Origin: Microcebus murinus
Taxonomy: Eukaryota; Chordata; Mammalia; Primates; Cheirogaleidae
Length of the DNA stretch: 64,000 nt
Assembly (NCBI RefSeq): GCF_040939455.1
Contig: NC_134109.1
Coordinates: forward strand, 73,933,001 to 73,997,000
Reading direction: 5' to 3'
The position numbers and the translations under genes are program-made. How positions within the stretch are numbered: the first letter of the stretch is position 1; each line of letters begins with the position of its first letter. Shown here in pieces: positions 1-11,284 of the stretch. The notes below the pieces were generated by a model. The model was given only the letters and a program-made list of their open reading frames with translations, did not search any database and was not told the DNA's origin.

Positions 1-1334
1 AACTATTTATTATTCACTTTTAAAAAATAAAGTCCCAGAAGAAATTCTCTAACTTAATTGGGTTTATATGAATGCTAAAAAATAAGGAATCAAGAATTAT
101 AATATACCTGAAAAATTGCCTTGCCCATCTTCCTCATGAAAGAGGGAAGGGAAATAAAAAATGCTGAATAAATTTAGATTAAGGTTTTGCTTTCACATGG
201 GCATTTATTTTGCATTAATGGATATAAGAAAACCCAGAAACATGGTTCTGAAGCATTTTGTTTTTGTTGCTATCTCAACAAGAGGATTTTGTTTATCCAA
301 GAAATATAGCTGAAGATTATTAAAATCTTCAAAGTACAGATCTTAATATCTGCACACAAAGATATTTCATAAAGGCAATTAAGAGAGAGGGAAAGCAGAA
401 TTCTTCAGGCTGAGCTTGTTAAACCTGAGACAGTACCTATCATCAATTGAAACTGAGTGTTCACATGGTAAATATCATTGTGTCATTTGATATGCAATTA
501 GTTTGTTAACTCAAATATAATACAGGAGGTGGAGACAGAGGTAGGGAGAGAAGGGAATGTACCAGAGTATTACCTGTATGGTGAACAATAGGCTCATCTG
601 GAATTTCCAGATCATTTGGGAGTATCGGAGTGGTCTTCTACTACTACAAGCCAAAGACAAAGAAACGAACCTGTCCCTTAAGAAGCTTACTCTACAAAGA
701 TAACAGACAATACATGGCAGCATGTTATACCTGATGACTGGGAGATGCAACAGGAAGAGGTAATAGACAAAGATTCAGAGAGATCTCTGTGGCGGGGAAA
801 AGAGGATTTCAGAAAGGCTTCCCCAAGATAGTCTTTCCTGCATGAGCACTTCTAGTCTACTTAAGATCTGCCCTTTGCAGATTCCCTTTGGATCAGAGCT
901 CCTGTCCAGAGCAAGACTGCCCAGCAGCACTGGGGAAAAGGCCATGCAACCACAAGACTCCTTTAATGTCAGACTCCAGTTTCACATGTTAGTCAATCTT
1001 GACCTGTTCTCTTTCCACCTCTGGGTTTCATTGTGATGCCATTCATTGATGGGTGACTCTTCCTCCTTAGAGATGTGAGCGGAGGTTGGCACAGGCACAT
1101 AAATATTCATTTCAGAGCCATGAATAAATTTCTAGTGATGCAATACAATCTAGTTCCAGAAAATAAAATCAAGGGTTTAAAAAAAAAAAAACTGTCATCC
1201 TAAAAAGTATTTTTCAAGAAAGAGAGAATATTAGTCATAAATCTGCAATAAAGAGAACACTTATAAATACAAAAATTTATAGTTGTGAGCAAAGTTCTCT
1301 ATTACCAACTACCAATCAATCATCAGAGTTTGAG
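1..1334. other. unique AT-rich sequence
   Basis: No gene, RNA or repeat is recognised. Short open frames occur on both strands but none exceeds about 80 codons or shows a domain. A run of 12 A near 1180-1191 is the only simple-sequence feature. Confidence 0.5.
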
Positions 1335-1455
1335 TTTTTGTTTTTGGAAGAGATGGATGGGGTCTTGTGATGTTGCCCAGGCTGTACTCAAATGATCCTC
1401 TCACCTAATCCCCCCGAGTAGGTGGGATTACAGGCACAGGCCACCACACCCAGCT
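1335..1455 (-). repeat. Alu monomer-like fragment
   Basis: Reads on the plus strand as a reverse-complement Alu arm: a T-rich start, then 'gttgcccaggctg', a 'gatcctctcacct' segment, 'gtgggattacaggca' and 'ccaccacacccagc'. Only one arm is present, so this is either a free monomer of the FLAM/FRAM type or an old truncated Alu. No clear target duplication is visible. Confidence 0.75.
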
Positions 1456-1690
1456 TTGAATCTTTGAGCCTTAATCAGAAATATCCTAACATTCACTCTG
1501 TAAAATGAGACTGGGGTCAAATCTAAGAAAGGGCAGAACATTAAGTTTCAATACTACTGTTCTTTTATAATGAACACCCAGACTCAAATACCCACACACT
1601 TACACACCCACTTCAGTGCCTTCATGCACCTTCTCCTGCATCCTTGCATTCATCAGAGACACTAACTAGCTGGTAACTATGGCATCCAGC

Positions 1691-2069
1691 TGTTATAGAC
1701 TAAATTTGTTTATAGACTAAGTTTATATCCTCCCTTTCTCCCAAATTCATATGTTGAAGCCTAAATCCCCAATGTGATGGTATTTGGAGGTGGGGCTTTT
1801 GGGAAACAATTAGGTCATGAGGGTGGAGCCCTCTTCAATGGGATTAGTGCCTTTGTAAGTAGATGAAGAGACTCTTTCAACCATGTGAGGATACAACAAG
1901 AAGCTGGCAGTCTGAAACCCAGAAGGGACCCTCACCAGAACTTGAGCATGCTGACAACCTGATCTCAGATTTCCAACTTACAGAACTGTGACAAATAAAT
2001 TTCTGTTATTCATAAGCCACCTATTCTATGGTATTCTTTTACAGCAGCCCGAGTAGGCTAAGAATACCA
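1691..2069 (+). mobile_element. solo MST-type LTR (ERVL-MaLR)
   Basis: Begins with TG and carries the MaLR signature 'aaattcatatgttgaagcc', 'aatgtgatggtatttggagg', 'ggtcatgagggtggagccct', 'gggattagtgcc', then 'ccatgtgagga', 'cagaactgtgacaaataaat' (polyadenylation signal) and a terminal 'gcagcccgagtaggctaaga'. Near the 5' end a short stretch is duplicated ('tatagactaaatttgt' and 'tatagactaagttta'). No internal retroviral genes flank it, so it is a solo LTR or a truncated copy. The end 'ctaagaatacca' is eroded and I cannot assign target duplications. Confidence 0.85.
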
Positions 2070-2104
2070 ACAAATAATTGTTTGAGCATGATGCAGTGGG
2101 GAAA

Positions 2105-2285
2105 AAAAAAAGAGTCCTGAGACTCAATCCTATTCTCCAATCTTGGTTCTGCCACCAACCAGCTGGTAATGTACTTAACTGGATGAGCTTCAGTTACATC
2201 CTTGTTAAATGTGGATAAAAATATATGAGAGGATCATATGTATGGAAAAGCATTGAATAAACTATGTAACTCTTGTATAGTTTTC
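2105..2285 (+). repeat. MIR SINE
   Basis: Resembles MIR core and 3' region: 'cttggttctgccaccaacc', 'agctggtaatgtacttaact', a degenerate 'cagttacatccttgttaaat' and 'gtggataaaaatatatgaga'. Diverged, as expected for a pre-eutherian SINE. Confidence 0.6.
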
Positions 2286-2289
2286 GTAA

Positions 2290-4080
2290 GCTGCTTTTAG
2301 TTCAAAACAGTTATACCCTTACCACTAAAAGGATAGCAAGGCGCTACTTCCAGGAGCAACATTTTTTTTAACAACTAACCAAAAAACATGGAATAGTGCC
2401 CATACCCTGCAATCTTTCAAACTGAGAAACAAAGGCCCATTCTGGTTTCCCAGCATCATTTCAAATCTGGAAGCAAGGCTGCAGCACACAGAAGACCACT
2501 ATGGATGCTGTCACTTGCCATGTTTTCTTAAGAACAAAGAACAATTTTCAACTAAGCAATTGCAAAGCATTGAAATCAAAGTATTTCAAAGTATTAATTC
2601 AATTCCTGATATTTGTTTATCTATTTTGCCTTAACTGTCATCATTAAGTTTTAGGTCTATTTTAAAAAGAATGCTGCTTAGCTTATGCTTTTTGTTGTAA
2701 TTTTTCTCATGACAAACCACCTCCCTCTTTTATTAAATATGTTTTCAACATAATCCCACTGAATTTGTAGCTTTAATTAAGATCTTTGAGCTTTAAATCA
2801 GATCAGAGAGTCAGAGAGATAGGTTACAAATAATAAAAGAACATATCAATACATTTTCTTTAAAGATAAAAAAAAAATGACAAGATTATCAGTCTCAAAC
2901 TAGTAGAAGCTTTGGACCAAACAGTTGGTATCAGAAAATACATTGTAGACTACAGAAGATGACGCAGGGCTATTTTGTTGGCATTTACTTCTGAATTGCT
3001 ACCTATTATGATCTCCCTCTTGAATTATTTGCAAACAGCAGGATTTCTCTTGTCCCTCCAGTTTTAGATTTCACCAGAAATTCAGAAGCTGAGTCAGGAC
3101 TACAAGGGGCCCCCCTTCTGCCAAGCAAGAAGGCTGAACTGTTTTAGAAATGCAATGATGACAGGTGGATTCAGAATTTTCCACATCCTCTCCAGAAAAC
3201 AGAGACTACAATTTCTCCTACTAGATTTTGCATTTCTTAAAGCCACAGAAAAGCAACAACATTTATGTTGAAAAGCCTCATTAACAGAACCCTCGCATGC
3301 AATTCCATATCTCCCTTAGGGGGTTATTAAGTGACTTACCCAGACTGGGTATTCAGTAGAGTTGCTGAATAAATAAAACGTTGTCAAGATCAACACTACC
3401 AAATAGGATGCATCTGTGGTTCACTTTTAAGGCATCTGTTCTGATCACTATATGGTCTCATGATGGGACAGATGAGTTTTAAGGTGTGGAAACTACCCAC
3501 AATCCCAACTAACCATGTCAAACTAGTGAATAAGGGAGTGGGGCTGGTTTTGTAAATGACTTGTGTAGGTAATTTCCATATTCACATCTTGATCTAGCCC
3601 CTATAATGAGCATGACATAAATATGATGAATGAAATAATACACGGAGGAGTCCACAAAAACACCCATGCGACAACAGATAATCACTCTGACAGAGATCCA
3701 GCCTAGCATGCCAGAGGTCCTTCACAGAGAAGGGGTCTTTTCATAAGCTTCAGAGTAAAGGACAAGTTCCTCACGTGTGGCTCATGCAGGCAGCAGGAAG
3801 CTCATGCGGTGAGATATGGTGACAAACTTAGCTGGTCTGTCCCGGTCAGTGGCTCAGGAGGGCTGAGATGGCAGACAAGGCTAGCAACCAAGGCTGTAAA
3901 GGGGCCTCTTCCAAAGTGCCCACCAGTTTGAAGTTTGTTTTGAGCAAGTAGAAATTTGAAGAGGTTCAAGCAGAGAAGACCCATAATCAGGATTTTAGAA
4001 GAATAAGTCTGCAGGCAGCATAACAAGAACCCAACTAACCCCGCTGGTTCATGTGCCAAGCAACGTACCAAGGTCTTGAC
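2290..4080. other. unique sequence, nothing recognised
   Basis: About 1.8 kb without a recognisable repeat, CpG cluster or coding frame. Open frames are short and have no conserved motif. Confidence 0.45.
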
Positions 4081-4081
4081 A

Positions 4082-4268
4082 TGCCTATCTATTCTCACCA
4101 CATCCCTAGCAGGTAGAACCGTTTTTTCCCATTGTGTGGGTAAGGAAACGAGTTCAGCGAGATTAAGTGACTTGTCAGAGGCGTCACAGCTAACAGTGGC
4201 AGGGCTGGGACTCAGACCAGGCTCTGATTCTGATGCCTGTGCTCTTAATCACTGTGCTCTACTGCCTT
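4082..4268 (-). repeat. MIR SINE
   Basis: Reverse-complement MIR: 'gtaaggaaacgagttcagcg', 'agattaagtgacttgtcaga', 'gcgtcacagctaacagtggc', 'agggctgggactcagaccag' and 'tgctcttaatcactgtgctc'. These match in order the complement of the MIR core and its tRNA-derived 5' region. Confidence 0.85.
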
Positions 4269-4523
4269 CCATGTTTAGGAGAAAAGAGAAAAAGAAGACA
4301 TCAGAGACAGAAAAAGCAGCTTGTAGGCTGCTGTACTACTCCAGCCCAGAGGCAAGAGGTGCCTCAACTGGGACAAGGGTAGTGGGACTTGTACAGCTAG
4401 GCATACAGACATGGCCAAGAGCTGTTCAGCAAACTGATCCTGAATGTACTGGAGGATATTTCAGAGCAAAGGGTTATTTAAAAAAATATTTGTCAAATAT
4501 GTTCCAAGGTACTTTGGACTGCA

Positions 4524-4910
4524 AACTAGTTCAACCTCTGTGGAAAGCAATATGGAGATACCTCAAAGCAATACAAGTAGATCTACCATTTGATCCAGCA
4601 ATTCCACTATTGAGCATCTACTCAAAAGATCAAAAGGCACTTTATAAAAAGGGCCTGCACTCGAATGTTAATAGCAGCACAATTCACAATTGCAAAGCTG
4701 TGGAAACAACCCAAGTGCCCATCAATTCATGAGTGGATTAATAAAATGTGGTATATGTATACCATGGAATACTACTCAGCCTTAAGAAACAATGTTGATA
4801 TAGCACCTCTTGTATATTCATGGATACAGCTGGAACCCATTCTGCTAAGTGAAGTATCTCAAAAATGGAAAAACCAGCAGCACATGTACTCACCAGCAAA
4901 TTTGTATTAA
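4524..4910 (+). pseudogene. L1 ORF2 C-terminal remnant, frameshifted
   Basis: The reverse-transcriptase protein of LINE-1 survives only as its C-terminal part. An upstream frame encodes 'PFDPAIPLLSIYSKDQ', and the reading then continues in another frame with 'IAAQFTIAKLWKQPKCPS' and 'KMWYMYTMEYYSAL', ending at the TAA at 4908-4910. The switch lies at about 4647-4662 and indicates a small indel. The endonuclease and reverse-transcriptase domains are absent because of 5' truncation, so the fragment cannot be active. Confidence 0.88.
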
Positions 4911-4951
4911 CGGATCAACACCTAAGCGGATATATAGGAGTAACATTTATC

Positions 4952-4976
4952 GGGTGTCGGGAGGGTGGGAGGGGGG
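4952..4976 (+). other. G-quadruplex-capable tract in L1 3' UTR
   Basis: Five runs of three or more G separated by 1-4 bases (4952-4954, 4959-4961, 4963-4965, 4967-4969, 4971-4976). This fits the standard G3N1-7 pattern. G-rich 3' UTR tracts are a known feature of mammalian L1 elements. Confidence 0.75.
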
Positions 4977-5151
4977 AGGAGAGGATGGGTATATACAACC
5001 ACAATGAGTAAGATGTGCAACATTTGGGGGATGGACATGCTTGAAGCTCTTACTAGAGTGGGGGAGGGGGAACATGGGCAATATATGTAACTAAACACTT
5101 GTACCCCCATAATACGCTAAAATAAAAAAAAATTAAAAAAATATTTGAAAA

Positions 5152-5455
5152 GGCTGGGTCAGGTGGCTCACACCTGTAATCATAGCACTTTGAGAGGCTG
5201 AGGCAGGAGGATGGCTTAAGGTGAGGAATTTGAGACCAGCCTGAACAAGAGCAAGACCCCATCTCTACAAAAATAGAAAAATTAGCTGGGTATGGTGGCA
5301 CACACCTGTAGTCTCAGCTACTCAGAAGGCTGAGGCAGGAGGACTGCTTGAGCCCAGGAGTTTGAGTCTTCAGTGAGCTATCATGAAGCCATTGTACCCC
5401 AGCCTGGGTGACAGAGTGAGACTATCTCAAAAAAATAAAAAAATTAAAAAAATTT
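5152..5455 (+). mobile_element. Alu element, old AluJ-like
   Basis: Dimeric Alu. The left arm starts 'ggctgggtcaggtggctcac' with 'acctgtaatcatagcacttt'. A short A-rich linker at about 5270-5282 is followed by the right arm 'ttagctgggtatggtggcac', 'gagcccaggagtttgag' and 'cagcctgggtgacagagtga'. It lacks the expanded linker of the lemur-type Alus elsewhere in the window, which suggests an older subfamily. It sits immediately after the right target duplication of the L1, in that element's A-rich end. Confidence 0.92.
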
Positions 5456-5594
5456 AAAGAATGTTTTAACTGAAGCCTTAAATAGTAAATAGTCTATAAT
5501 CAAACATCATTTTCCATAGCAAAAATAGGAGCACTTATCTTAAGAAGCCTCATAAACAAGGATGTCTTCAAAGCTTATTACTTACTGGAAAATA

Positions 5595-5977
5595 TTTTGC
5601 ATATTCCCAAACTAGGGTGCATCAAACCACAATGAGATTCTGCTTCATGCCCCTAGATGGCTATAATATTTTTTTAACCTGGAAAATAAGTGTTGAGGAG
5701 GAGGTAGAGAAATTAGAACCCTCATATATTACTAGTGAGAATATAAAATGGTGCAGTTTCTATGGAAAACAGTTTGGCAGTTCCTTAAAAAGTTAAACAT
5801 AGAATTTCCATATGACCCAGTAATTCCACTTCTAAGTATTAATACATATCCAAAAGAACTGAAAACAGGAGTAAAACAGATACTTGTAGGCCAATGTTCA
5901 CGGTGGCATTAACAATAGCCAAAGGTGGAAACAATCCAAGTGTCCATTAAGAGATGAACGGATAAACAAAACGTGAT

Positions 5978-6044
<67 letters not shown>

Positions 6045-6425
6045 AATGAGCTATACAAAGGAATGAAGTTCTGATACACACTACAACATGGATGAACTTT
6101 GGAAACATTTTACTTAGTGAAATAAGCCAGAGGTAAAAGGACAAGTATGTATGATTCCAATTATAGGAAATACCTAGAATAGGCAAATTCACAGACATAG
6201 AAAGTAGATAAGTGGTCACTAGGGGCTGGGAGTGGAGAATGGTGAATTCTTGGATAATGGTTACAGAGTCTCTATTTGGGGTGAAAGAAGTTTCGGATAT
6301 AAATAGTGGTGATGATAATACATCACTGTGAAAGTATTTAATGTCACTGAAATGTACATTTAGAAATGGTTAAAATGGCAAATTCAATGTTATATATACA
6401 TTACCACACACACAAAAAAATCCCT
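5595..6425 (+). mobile_element. old L1M 3' end
   Basis: Diverged LINE-1 3' region in sense orientation: 'cagtttggcagttccttaaa', 'catatgacccagtaattcca', 'ggtggaaacaatccaagtgt', 'gatgaactttggaaacattt', 'agtgaaataagccagaggta' and 'ggtggtca'-like 'gtggtcactaggggctggga', closing with 'aaatggttaaaatggcaaat'. A CA microsatellite has expanded within it. No coding frame survives. Confidence 0.85.
5980..6042 (+). repeat. (AC)n microsatellite
   Basis: Uninterrupted AC/CA dinucleotide tract of about 63 bases inside the L1M remnant. Likely polymorphic in length. Confidence 0.98.
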
Positions 6426-6624
6426 CCTAAAATAAACCAAAAATACTAATGTACAGAATTGCCTCAACTACTGCCAGAGGGAAAATATACAACTTTTCTT
6501 GTCTATAGTTCTATGTCAAACTTGGTCCATGTGCTCAGTAAGAATAACAATATATATTAATAAACTTAGAACAATATAATAAACTTAGAACTAGATGCCT
6601 TTAAAATACATTATTCAAAATAAT

Positions 6625-7110
6625 TCAATGGGTTCCTACAGGCCAACATTTGAACTGTTTTACAGGAGATACAAGGCCTTTCTTTATCTGGTTCCTACTT
6701 AACCCATCCACGTCCAAGCTCATCTTCCACATTGCCTCTGCTTTCTGTAATTTTTTTCCACAATGCTGAAGAGTCCCAGGACATGCCAGGTTCTCTCAGT
6801 CTCTCTGCTTGTCTGTGCAGTTCCATATACTTACAAAGGGTTCATACACTTCCCCACCCCCAACTATTATCATCTAGCCAGTGCCTGATCAATCTGTCCT
6901 CAAGTTTGGTTCCCTGGGGCCTTCTCCACACTCCTGAATCTCCGCTCCCCATGCCCCACTACCTGATTTATCCCTCTGTAATAGCCATTATAATATTCCA
7001 ATCGCTATTTACATGTCTACATTCTACCAGACTGCTATTGAGAACAGGAAATAGGCCATTTCTTTTCTCTCTGCAGGGACTAGTATTCCACAGATAGGTT
7101 TTAAATGAGC
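6625..7110 (+). repeat. L2 LINE remnant
   Basis: Resembles the 3' part of L2 in sense orientation: 'caaggcctttctttatctgg' corresponds to the common L2 phrase for 'caaggccctccatgatctgg', followed by C/T-rich ORF2-derived sequence. It ends in a typical 3' tail ('gaacaggaaataggccattt' then 'ctctgcagggactagtattc'). Confidence 0.6.
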
Positions 7111-7640
7111 AAGAGAGTAAGCCCAATACTCAGACTAGGAGTGAGGACCCTGATCATCCAAATTCTGGGACGTAGTCACTTTTGGTGCCTCCTCCTTGTT
7201 CTTCAGTGGACACCAAATTTCAGTATGAACACCAGGTGTTAAGTAAAAATATCAGAAAAGCTGGAAAGCATCACCCACACCTGTGGAACTATGCACACAA
7301 TTTGGAACCTGAGGAAGTTTTCCGAGAAGGCAAGTAGGAAGCAGTTTATTGAAAATGTGCTCAATGTGAAACAGAATTGCTCAATCACAAAGATGAAGTT
7401 GCATTGCAGAGAAAGGAAACAAAATCTTAAGGTGAAGAGTAAAAATGTTAGTAATCATCCAATACTACCAACCTCAAATGGGTAATTTCATCATTCTTGT
7501 CTAAATATGTCTTCCAAGCAGAAGATCTTCCCTATTTTATGTGACTAAATTAAACCTTTCAAATCCATCCATTTTTCTGTGTTCTGCTTCTAAATACATC
7601 TGATAATTGGGTTACTCTGAAGCTCTACCTAACAGGTGGA
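7111..7640. other. unique sequence
   Basis: No recognised repeat or gene. Contains a purine-rich open stretch at 7291-7485 with no protein similarity that I can identify. Confidence 0.4.
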
Positions 7641-7654
7641 ACTGATATAAATAG

Positions 7655-7850
7655 GGGATTTTTCCTGTCATCGGATAGTTGTTTCTAAATAAAAATTAAC
7701 TACCTGGTACTCTAATTGAAAACTCCTGTGAGTTTGGTCACCATTAATTAGGGCCTCATCAGCTCTTCGTGAGCGTAATTAAAAGTGGACATTTAGTCCT
7801 CTGGCACTGAGAATTACGACGTGAGGAATGATGCCATCCGGGGCTCACAG
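7655..7850. promoter_or_regulatory. candidate conserved non-coding block
   Basis: Unique sequence with several homeobox-type cores close together: 'aaaattaac', 'ctctaattg', 'ccattaattagg' and 'gcgtaattaaaag'. It also keeps several CpGs ('cttcgtgagcgtaatt', 'ttacgacgtgagg') in an otherwise CpG-depleted region. This is the texture of developmental enhancers, but conservation itself cannot be tested from one sequence. Confidence 0.3.
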
Positions 7851-8699
7851 CACGTTCTTGTGTCTCGCATGGGGATTATACGAAGACAGATCTCTTCTCA
7901 GTCAACTCCTTTCTTCCTCCCTTCCAAGACACTGCCTGGTTGTTATAGTCCCTCAATGTCCCCTTTCATCATTTAACTATTTCCAGCTCTGCTTAATTTG
8001 TTTATTATATGCAATTCCAATTTATACCACTATTTCGTTTGGAAAACTCATTCCACATCAAAAAGCAAACTTTCTGATCCCTTACAAGTTGGAGTCTGTT
8101 TAGTAACCCTGGCCTGATAGGACAGAAATCACTAGTGAGGATGTGTTTACTGAAGTTCCACGTCCTTGTGCTGCTCTGATCCTGCTAACGAGACCCTATT
8201 TTTACCAACATGTTGGATCCTTTACAGAACAGAATTAGACACGAATATCAAAATCCCATCCTTCTGCTTCTGTTGCTTATTATCAAGAGGCCAAGGGGAA
8301 GCCTGAGCCACTGCTCTACTATGGCAGGCGGGGCACCTGCTCAGCACTTGGAAACGACTGGGTGTGTTCTGGGTCAGATACTGCAGCAGGTGCCCTGCGG
8401 GTCTTCAAGGCATTCCAAAAAGAAACAAGCTGGATTCTGCCACGAGTCAGTCCCTAATGGCCTAGCTGAGAAGTTTACCTAAAGGTCACAGCACATTTCA
8501 TCAGAACCTTGCAGAAGTTTAACATACTCATTTCAAAAGCACGTGACTTGGCTTAGTCCTAAATACCCAGGGATGGGGAAGATTCACACATGCCCTTCAG
8601 AAAGTCCAATTTGCAAGTCCTCACTCATGCTCCCCCCATCCCTCGCACCTGAGGGCTGGACCCACGTTGCAGCTGATGCCACAGCAAGAGAAGGTGGTG
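7851..8699. other. unique sequence
   Basis: No confident repeat or gene. A C/T-rich part at 7890-8060 vaguely resembles L2 but not enough to call. Confidence 0.4.
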
Positions 8700-8815
8700 A
8701 ACGACAACAGGACTAAGGCCCTGGGTTTCAATTTTCATACCCTCACTTAGCCCTGTGTGAGAGCCTGGGATTGTTACTCATTCCTCTGAGCCTCTGTGTT
8801 CCAGACTTTAATGCA
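8700..8815 (+). repeat. possible MIR fragment
   Basis: Weak likeness to MIR core: 'ggccctgggtttcaattttc', 'cctcacttagccctgtgtga' and 'ttactcattcctctgagcct'. Diverged, so the assignment is tentative. Confidence 0.4.
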
Positions 8816-9584
8816 TACATTGCATATAAATCCTGTAGATTGGAAACACTGGCCAAAACCAGCACCGCCAAGAACTGATCATTACAAACACAAGGGCCAG
8901 AAACTCATACTTCATCAATTACTAAGACTGATTCACAAGCCTGACTCCTCAAATATGCTGCCTGTATACCTGCTCTTGCTGCTGACGGGGCTGGGCTCTC
9001 CTTGTGCCCCTTCCATTTTAACTTTTCCATTTTAACTCCCTGGGGGAGCTCCAAAGAGCTGAAGCAGCAAAGAGCGCAGCTCAGCAGGGGCCGGGAGATT
9101 GAGGGCTGAGGCCAAGCCCACAAACACTGTAATGGAAAAAACACTCTTGGCTTAAGTCAAAAGATTTTAAATTGCCATTTTTGCAAGAATAGACTGTTTA
9201 TTCTGTGGCTAAATAAAAAATAAAAAAGATAACACTGCTCACTCAGGAGTGATGTGAAAAATGATGGTAATTCAAAGCCTCAGATGCCTCGGAGTTCTTT
9301 TACATTGTGGCCACTTTGTGCTCGTCGTACCAAGGAAAACACTTTTCACAGTCCCGTGGCTTTGAAATGAGATGTCCTTCTCATGTTGGCCTATTGTTTT
9401 TAATTTAATTTATGGAATTGTAAGCATAAACCTCTAGGCACCAGCAACTGTGAGAAAGGATGGCTCAGCCTGATTACTGAAAGACAGAAAAATCAGGTGA
9501 AAGTTGAAAACACTTTACGACATCCCACATTAACCTTCCCCTTTCCTAATTAGGGTATTTGATTACTGAAACTCTTATTATGGA
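8816..9584. other. unique sequence
   Basis: No gene or repeat recognised. Overlapping short frames on both strands at 8796-9144 are shadows without domains. Confidence 0.4.
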
Positions 9585-9848
9585 TATATTGAGGTATAAT
9601 TCACATACCATACAAGTCACCCTTTCAAAGTGTACAATTCCACTGTTTTCAGTATGTTCAAAGTTGTGCTACTTTCACTACCATCTAACTTTTAAACATT
9701 TCATCACCCCCCAAAAAAATACCATACCCATTAGCAGTCACTCCCCATTCCACGTTACCCCCAACCCCTGGCAATCACTTCATCTACTTTCTGCCTCCAT
9801 GAATTTGCCTATTCTGGCCAGATCTGTGTAAGTGGAATCACAATATTC
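9585..9848 (-). mobile_element. L1M 3' UTR fragment
   Basis: Plus strand reads 'attgaggtataattcacata', 'caagtcaccctttcaaagtg', 'tcatcacc', 'acccattagcagtcactccc', 'cctggcaatcacttcatcta' and 'tttgcctattctggccagat'. This is a very common mammalian L1M 3' segment, in the orientation opposite to the element's sense. Confidence 0.75.
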
Positions 9849-9849
9849 A

Positions 9850-11045
9850 TCCTCTTGTGACTAGCTGTTGAAGCTCCTTTCCAACATCCTCCACATACTC
9901 TTATTCCTTTCTCCTTCCCTTACCTGGTGCCTGCCTTAGGGCTCTCTCCTAGGTCCTCTGCTCCTTCCACTTCATACTTCATGCCTGGGCAATCTCCTTC
10001 CCTCCAAAGGCTTTGATTGCTCAGTTGGAGACTTAGATCTTTAGCTCCAACCTAGATCTCCCAACCAGGGTTCTGATTCATACACCCACTGCCCCCTGGG
10101 AGACTTTCCTTGAATTTCTCACAGAGAACATAAAGTTAAAGGTCTAAAAGTGAGTTCATTGTGTCCTACTCTCAAAGCTGCTGCCTCCTCCTCCAGTGTT
10201 CCTTATCTCACCAGGTACCTGGGTTTTAGAACCAGGAACCCAGACAACATCCTTGAAACTTCCCTTCTTTGCCTTTTTCTCCACATCCAGTTACCACCAG
10301 GCCCCTAGAATCTTTCCCAAACCAACCAGGTTACGCCCATCCTTAACGCCATTACCCTAGCCCAGGCCTTGGCTTTTTACCTGGATTCGTGAAATAACTC
10401 CAGATAGGTCTCTGTGCCTTCATTCCTGTCTCCTTTCAACCTACCTCCAGACCCAGACTGACCGATTGCAGACGCAGCACTGAGTAGATAAACTCCCTTG
10501 CATGAGACCCTTCTACATACTTTACACAGCCAACAAAGTCTGGGAATACCTGGCCTCTGCCGCTTTCTCCAGTCTTCTTGTGCACCCCTTTCAAGTCTGA
10601 AACTCAGCTTCTTTCCGTTTCTCCTCCTACTCACTAGGCTGTCTCTTATTTTCAGCCCTTTGCTGCAGATGGAATGAATAAACAGCAAATGAAATCCCTC
10701 CTCCTGACCTCCCTAAGTGGTTCGACCGTTTTGGCCTTGGATAACCTATTCAAGACTCAGTCATCTTTTCAAGGCAATTTTCCCCAAAGTAGTAAGAACG
10801 CCCCCCACCCCCAACAAGAAAAGGTTAGGGGTACAGTTTGTGTGTTCTCATGACACCGTGTGCTGCAGCGATTTTTCATACAATTGGATTCATCTGTTTG
10901 CTTGTTTCTTACCCCCTCCCCCCCACTAGACTGCACACTCTGTGAGGGCAGGAGAGACATCTGTTGTTCCTGTGCATGCTCAGTCTCCAGAACACTGTCT
11001 GGCACAATGAAGGTCTCAAAAATGCTCATAGGATGACAGCTTGCC
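9850..11045 (+). repeat. long L2 LINE remnant (ORF2 end to 3' tail)
   Basis: C/T-rich sequence tracking the L2 ORF2 C-terminal region: 'gttggagacttagatcttta', 'ctgctgcctcctcctccagt', 'ccttatctcaccaggtacct' and 'ttaccctagcccaggccttg'. It closes with the L2 3' tail at about 10925-11040 ('ctagactgcacactctgtga', 'gggcaggagagacatctgtt', 'cactgtctggcacaatgaag'). Frames are broken throughout. The middle (10560-10920) is weaker and may contain unrelated sequence. Confidence 0.65.
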
Positions 11046-11284
11046 ATTGCAACATCAAGGCAATGGATATGGTGGGATTTCATTTTACCAATGGTAGGTA
11101 TTGATCTAGAATATTTTTGCTTTTCTATTTCTTCCATCTGGGCATATTTCATTAAGGGACCTTATCAGAAGCAAATATCTTCCTTTCTGATAAAGTCAGC
11201 AAATAACTAGGCAAGTAACTCAAACATCAGCTCAATTTTTAAAAATTGAATTTCTTACTGCTTTCTAAAGTGGAGGAAAACCAT

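Larger units (their letters stand above)
4493..5132 (+). mobile_element. 5'-truncated LINE-1, ORF2 end plus 3' UTR
   Basis: Covers the last part of ORF2 and a whole 3' UTR ending in an A-rich tail with 'aataaaaaaa'. It is flanked by a perfect 15-bp target duplication 'ttaaaaaaatatttg' at 4478-4492 and 5133-5147, so both ends are fixed by sequence. The insertion is severely 5' truncated (about 640 bp). The 3' UTR has a G-rich tract and ends 'cacttgtacccccataatac', unlike human L1PA and consistent with a strepsirrhine L1 lineage. The exact duplication suggests a fairly recent insertion. Confidence 0.92.

Noticed and set aside
4076..4732. 218-codon open frame as a protein gene
   Set aside because: It is assembled from MIR antisense, unique DNA and out-of-frame L1 sequence, and has no domain of its own.
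5947..6219. frame with Cys-Val repeats
   Set aside because: It is an antisense translation of the (AC)n microsatellite.
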